Below, one piece after another: positions 16,326 to 17,215 of a stretch of DNA of 17,215 bases. Source of the DNA: Burkholderiales bacterium (GTDB taxonomy: Bacteria > Pseudomonadota > Gammaproteobacteria > Burkholderiales > Burkholderiaceae_C); contig JANXTP010000050.1 of the NCBI GenBank assembly GCA_025352345.1, forward strand, positions 1 to 17,215, given 5' to 3'. Below the pieces are notes generated by a model that was not told where the DNA came from, ran no database searches, and worked only from the letters and a program-made list of their open reading frames with translations. Position numbers and translations under genes: made by a program. How positions within the stretch are numbered: the stretch's first letter is position 1; every line of letters begins with the position of its first letter.

Positions 16326-16344
16326 GGCGATGGGGCTCCGCTCC

Positions 16345-16797
16345 TCAATGAATCAGCCGGTCCTCTTCGTCGACAAACAACTCGTCGAGGATCAGCGCAT
16401 CGGGCTCTTCGCCGAGGCTCCAGAACACCATCAGCACGATGATCTTCAGGTCTTCCAGGTCGAGCGGGTCGCCGGGGATCGCACTGGCGCGATCGATCAC
16501 CATTTCACGCATCGGAGGCGGCAACACGCCGGCCGATTCGAGGAAACTGACAAAGCCGATCGAGGCCTCGCCCAAGTGCTCCTGCTCGGCCGGCGAATAG
16601 ACGCGCAGACTGCGCTCACCTTGTTCACCGACATACGATTCAGCCGCCGTGGCCAGCCCGTCAAGCCATGACAGCGCCTCCTGGATCTCGTCGGATTCGA
16701 AGCCAACCGACGAGAGTTTGCGAGTCAACTGGGCGTGATCCGGACAGGCATCGGGGCGCCAGTAGTTCTCGTACAGATAGACAAGCACATCGAACAT
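16345..16797 (-). CDS. smg: Smg/DUF494 family protein
   Basis: This small soluble protein has 150 residues (E. coli Smg 157) and belongs to DUF494. Its molecular function is not established, but it is commonly encoded next to dprA. The product starts MFDVLVYLYENYWRPDACPD, the usual Smg opening. It continues with LTRKLSSVGFESDEIQEALSWL and ends with the acidic segment LILDELFVDEEDRLIH. The ATG (16797-16795) gives this family-typical start, although the frame stays open upstream. It lies 41 bp after the dprA stop. A TATGAT hexamer ends 7 nt before the A of the ATG, and no Shine-Dalgarno sequence is at the right distance, which suggests leaderless translation. A hairpin terminator follows. Confidence 0.92.
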   Translation of the reverse strand: MFDVLVYLYENYWRPDACPDHAQLTRKLSSVGFESDEIQEALSWLDGLATAAESYVGEQGERSLRVYSPAEQEHLGEASIGFVSFLESAGVLPPPMREMVIDRASAIPGDPLDLEDLKIIVLMVFWSLGEEPDALILDELFVDEEDRLIH

Positions 16798-16803
16798 GAA
16801 TCC

Positions 16804-16809
16804 ATCATA
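16804..16809 (-). promoter_or_regulatory. Candidate -10 element giving a leaderless smg mRNA
   Basis: On the minus strand the sequence is TATGATGGATTCATG. TATGAT matches the -10 consensus at 5 of 6 positions. The A of the start codon is the seventh base after it, the usual distance to a transcription start. No -35 element is clear at 17 bp (CCCGGA). A GGAGG (16829-16825) is 27 nt before the ATG, too far to be its ribosome site. Confidence 0.45.
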
Positions 16810-16832
16810 CCCGAGGCGATCGGGCCTCCGGG
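16810..16832. other. Hairpin-forming inverted repeat between dprA and smg
   Basis: CCCGAGGC (16810-16817) and GCCTCCGGG (16824-16832) pair with one bulged base around the loop GATCGG. It abuts the TATGAT hexamer. No T tract follows on either strand, so it is not a typical terminator. It could bind a regulator or mark the 3' end of the dprA message. Confidence 0.35.
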
Positions 16833-16838
16833 TGGCGT

Positions 16839-17215
16839 TCAGGTCGTCGCAATACGCTGAAACAATTGGCCTGGCAGGCGCGCCACCTGGCCGCACAATT
16901 CCAGGTCGAGCAGGCGAATGTTCAGCGCGTGCGCCGACCAGCCGGTGCGTGCGATTAGCGCGTCGAGCGACATCAGCTCGTAGCCCATCACGGCCAGCAG
17001 CGGGTCGCCAGGCGTCGCTTCGGTGGCCTGCGCTGCAGCACGCGGGCGAGCGGCGGCCAAGGCGGGCAGTTCGTCCTGCACATCGGCTGCCGACTCGACC
17101 AGCTTGGCCCCCTGCTTGATTAGGGCATGGCAGCCGCGGGATTGCGGTGCATGGATCGAGCCGGGGATCGCGAACACCTCGCGCCCGGCTTCCAGGGCCA
17201 TCCGCGCCGTGATCA
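16839..17215 (-). CDS. dprA: C-terminal part of DNA-processing protein DprA (partial)
   Basis: DprA loads RecA onto single-stranded DNA taken up during natural transformation. Only the last 124 codons are visible; the reading frame continues open to the right window edge. The visible part begins ITARMALEAGREVFAIPGSI, the end of the Rossmann-like domain, followed by GCHALIKQGAKLVESAADV, both standard for DprA/Smf. A linker rich in A, R and P leads to the C-terminal winged-helix domain DPLLAVMGYELMSLDALIAR, ending in QVARLPGQLFQRIATT. The in-frame ATG at 17201 is internal to the domain and is not the real start. smg follows 41 bp downstream on the same strand, a common arrangement in proteobacteria. 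Confidence 0.95.
   Translation of the reverse strand, partial: ITARMALEAGREVFAIPGSIHAPQSRGCHALIKQGAKLVESAADVQDELPALAAARPRAAAQATEATPGDPLLAVMGYELMSLDALIARTGWSAHALNIRLLDLELCGQVARLPGQLFQRIATT

Noticed and set aside
16810..16832. Inverted repeat as the intrinsic terminator of dprA
   Set aside because: On the minus strand it is followed by TATGATGG rather than a T tract. An operator or processing role is at least as likely.
1..17215. CRISPR arrays, tRNA or rRNA genes, phage genes
   Set aside because: On reading both strands I saw no regularly spaced repeats, tRNA-like cloverleaf or rRNA segments, and no phage structural genes.

Overview
The window comes from a high-GC (visibly about two-thirds G+C) Gram-negative bacterium, most likely a betaproteobacterium of the order Burkholderiales. 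The grounds are the mdtABC-type efflux operon with its own lipoprotein outer-membrane channel, the yajC-secD-secF cluster followed by a DUF1631 gene, and the dprA-smg pair. These are family-level judgements from protein motifs. No species can be named from the sequence alone.

Region 1 (1-73) is the first 24 codons of an IS5-like transposase on the minus strand, cut by the window edge. Region 2 (74-361) carries no convincing gene. It holds an AT-richer patch near 117-143 and an imperfect palindrome at 296-318 just upstream of the efflux operon. Region 3 (362-9402) is a complete tripartite RND efflux operon on the plus strand: the periplasmic adaptor mdtA, two different inner-membrane pump subunits mdtB and mdtC, and a NodT/OprM-type outer-membrane lipoprotein channel. 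Spacing is tight at 10, 4 and 6 bp. A REP-like palindromic element appears to be built into the 3' end of mdtB. It supplies the last 20 to 28 residues of MdtB and the only SD-like sequence in front of mdtC.

Region 4 (9431-10468) is a glucokinase gene, glk, 28 bp after the channel gene and on the same strand. Region 5 (10500-13908) is the Sec accessory operon yajC-secD-secF. A TACAAT -10 element stands before yajC, and three small inverted repeats lie in the yajC-secD spacer. Region 6 (13947-16292) is a large DUF1631 protein of unknown function, 38 bp after secF with no terminator between them.

Region 7 (16293-17215) is on the minus strand. It contains the end of dprA, running in from the right edge, and then smg (DUF494), which is convergent with the DUF1631 gene. 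A hairpin with a T tract reading on the minus strand separates smg from the DUF1631 gene. The smg start codon lies exactly 7 nt after a TATGAT -10-like hexamer, which suggests a leaderless mRNA.

The window is mostly housekeeping and envelope biology: drug efflux, protein export and competence. I saw no CRISPR array, tRNA, rRNA, prophage or obvious new defence system. The observations most worth a second look are the repeat-derived end of mdtB, the IS next to the efflux operon, the possible leaderless smg, the structured yajC-secD spacer and the uncharacterised DUF1631 protein.
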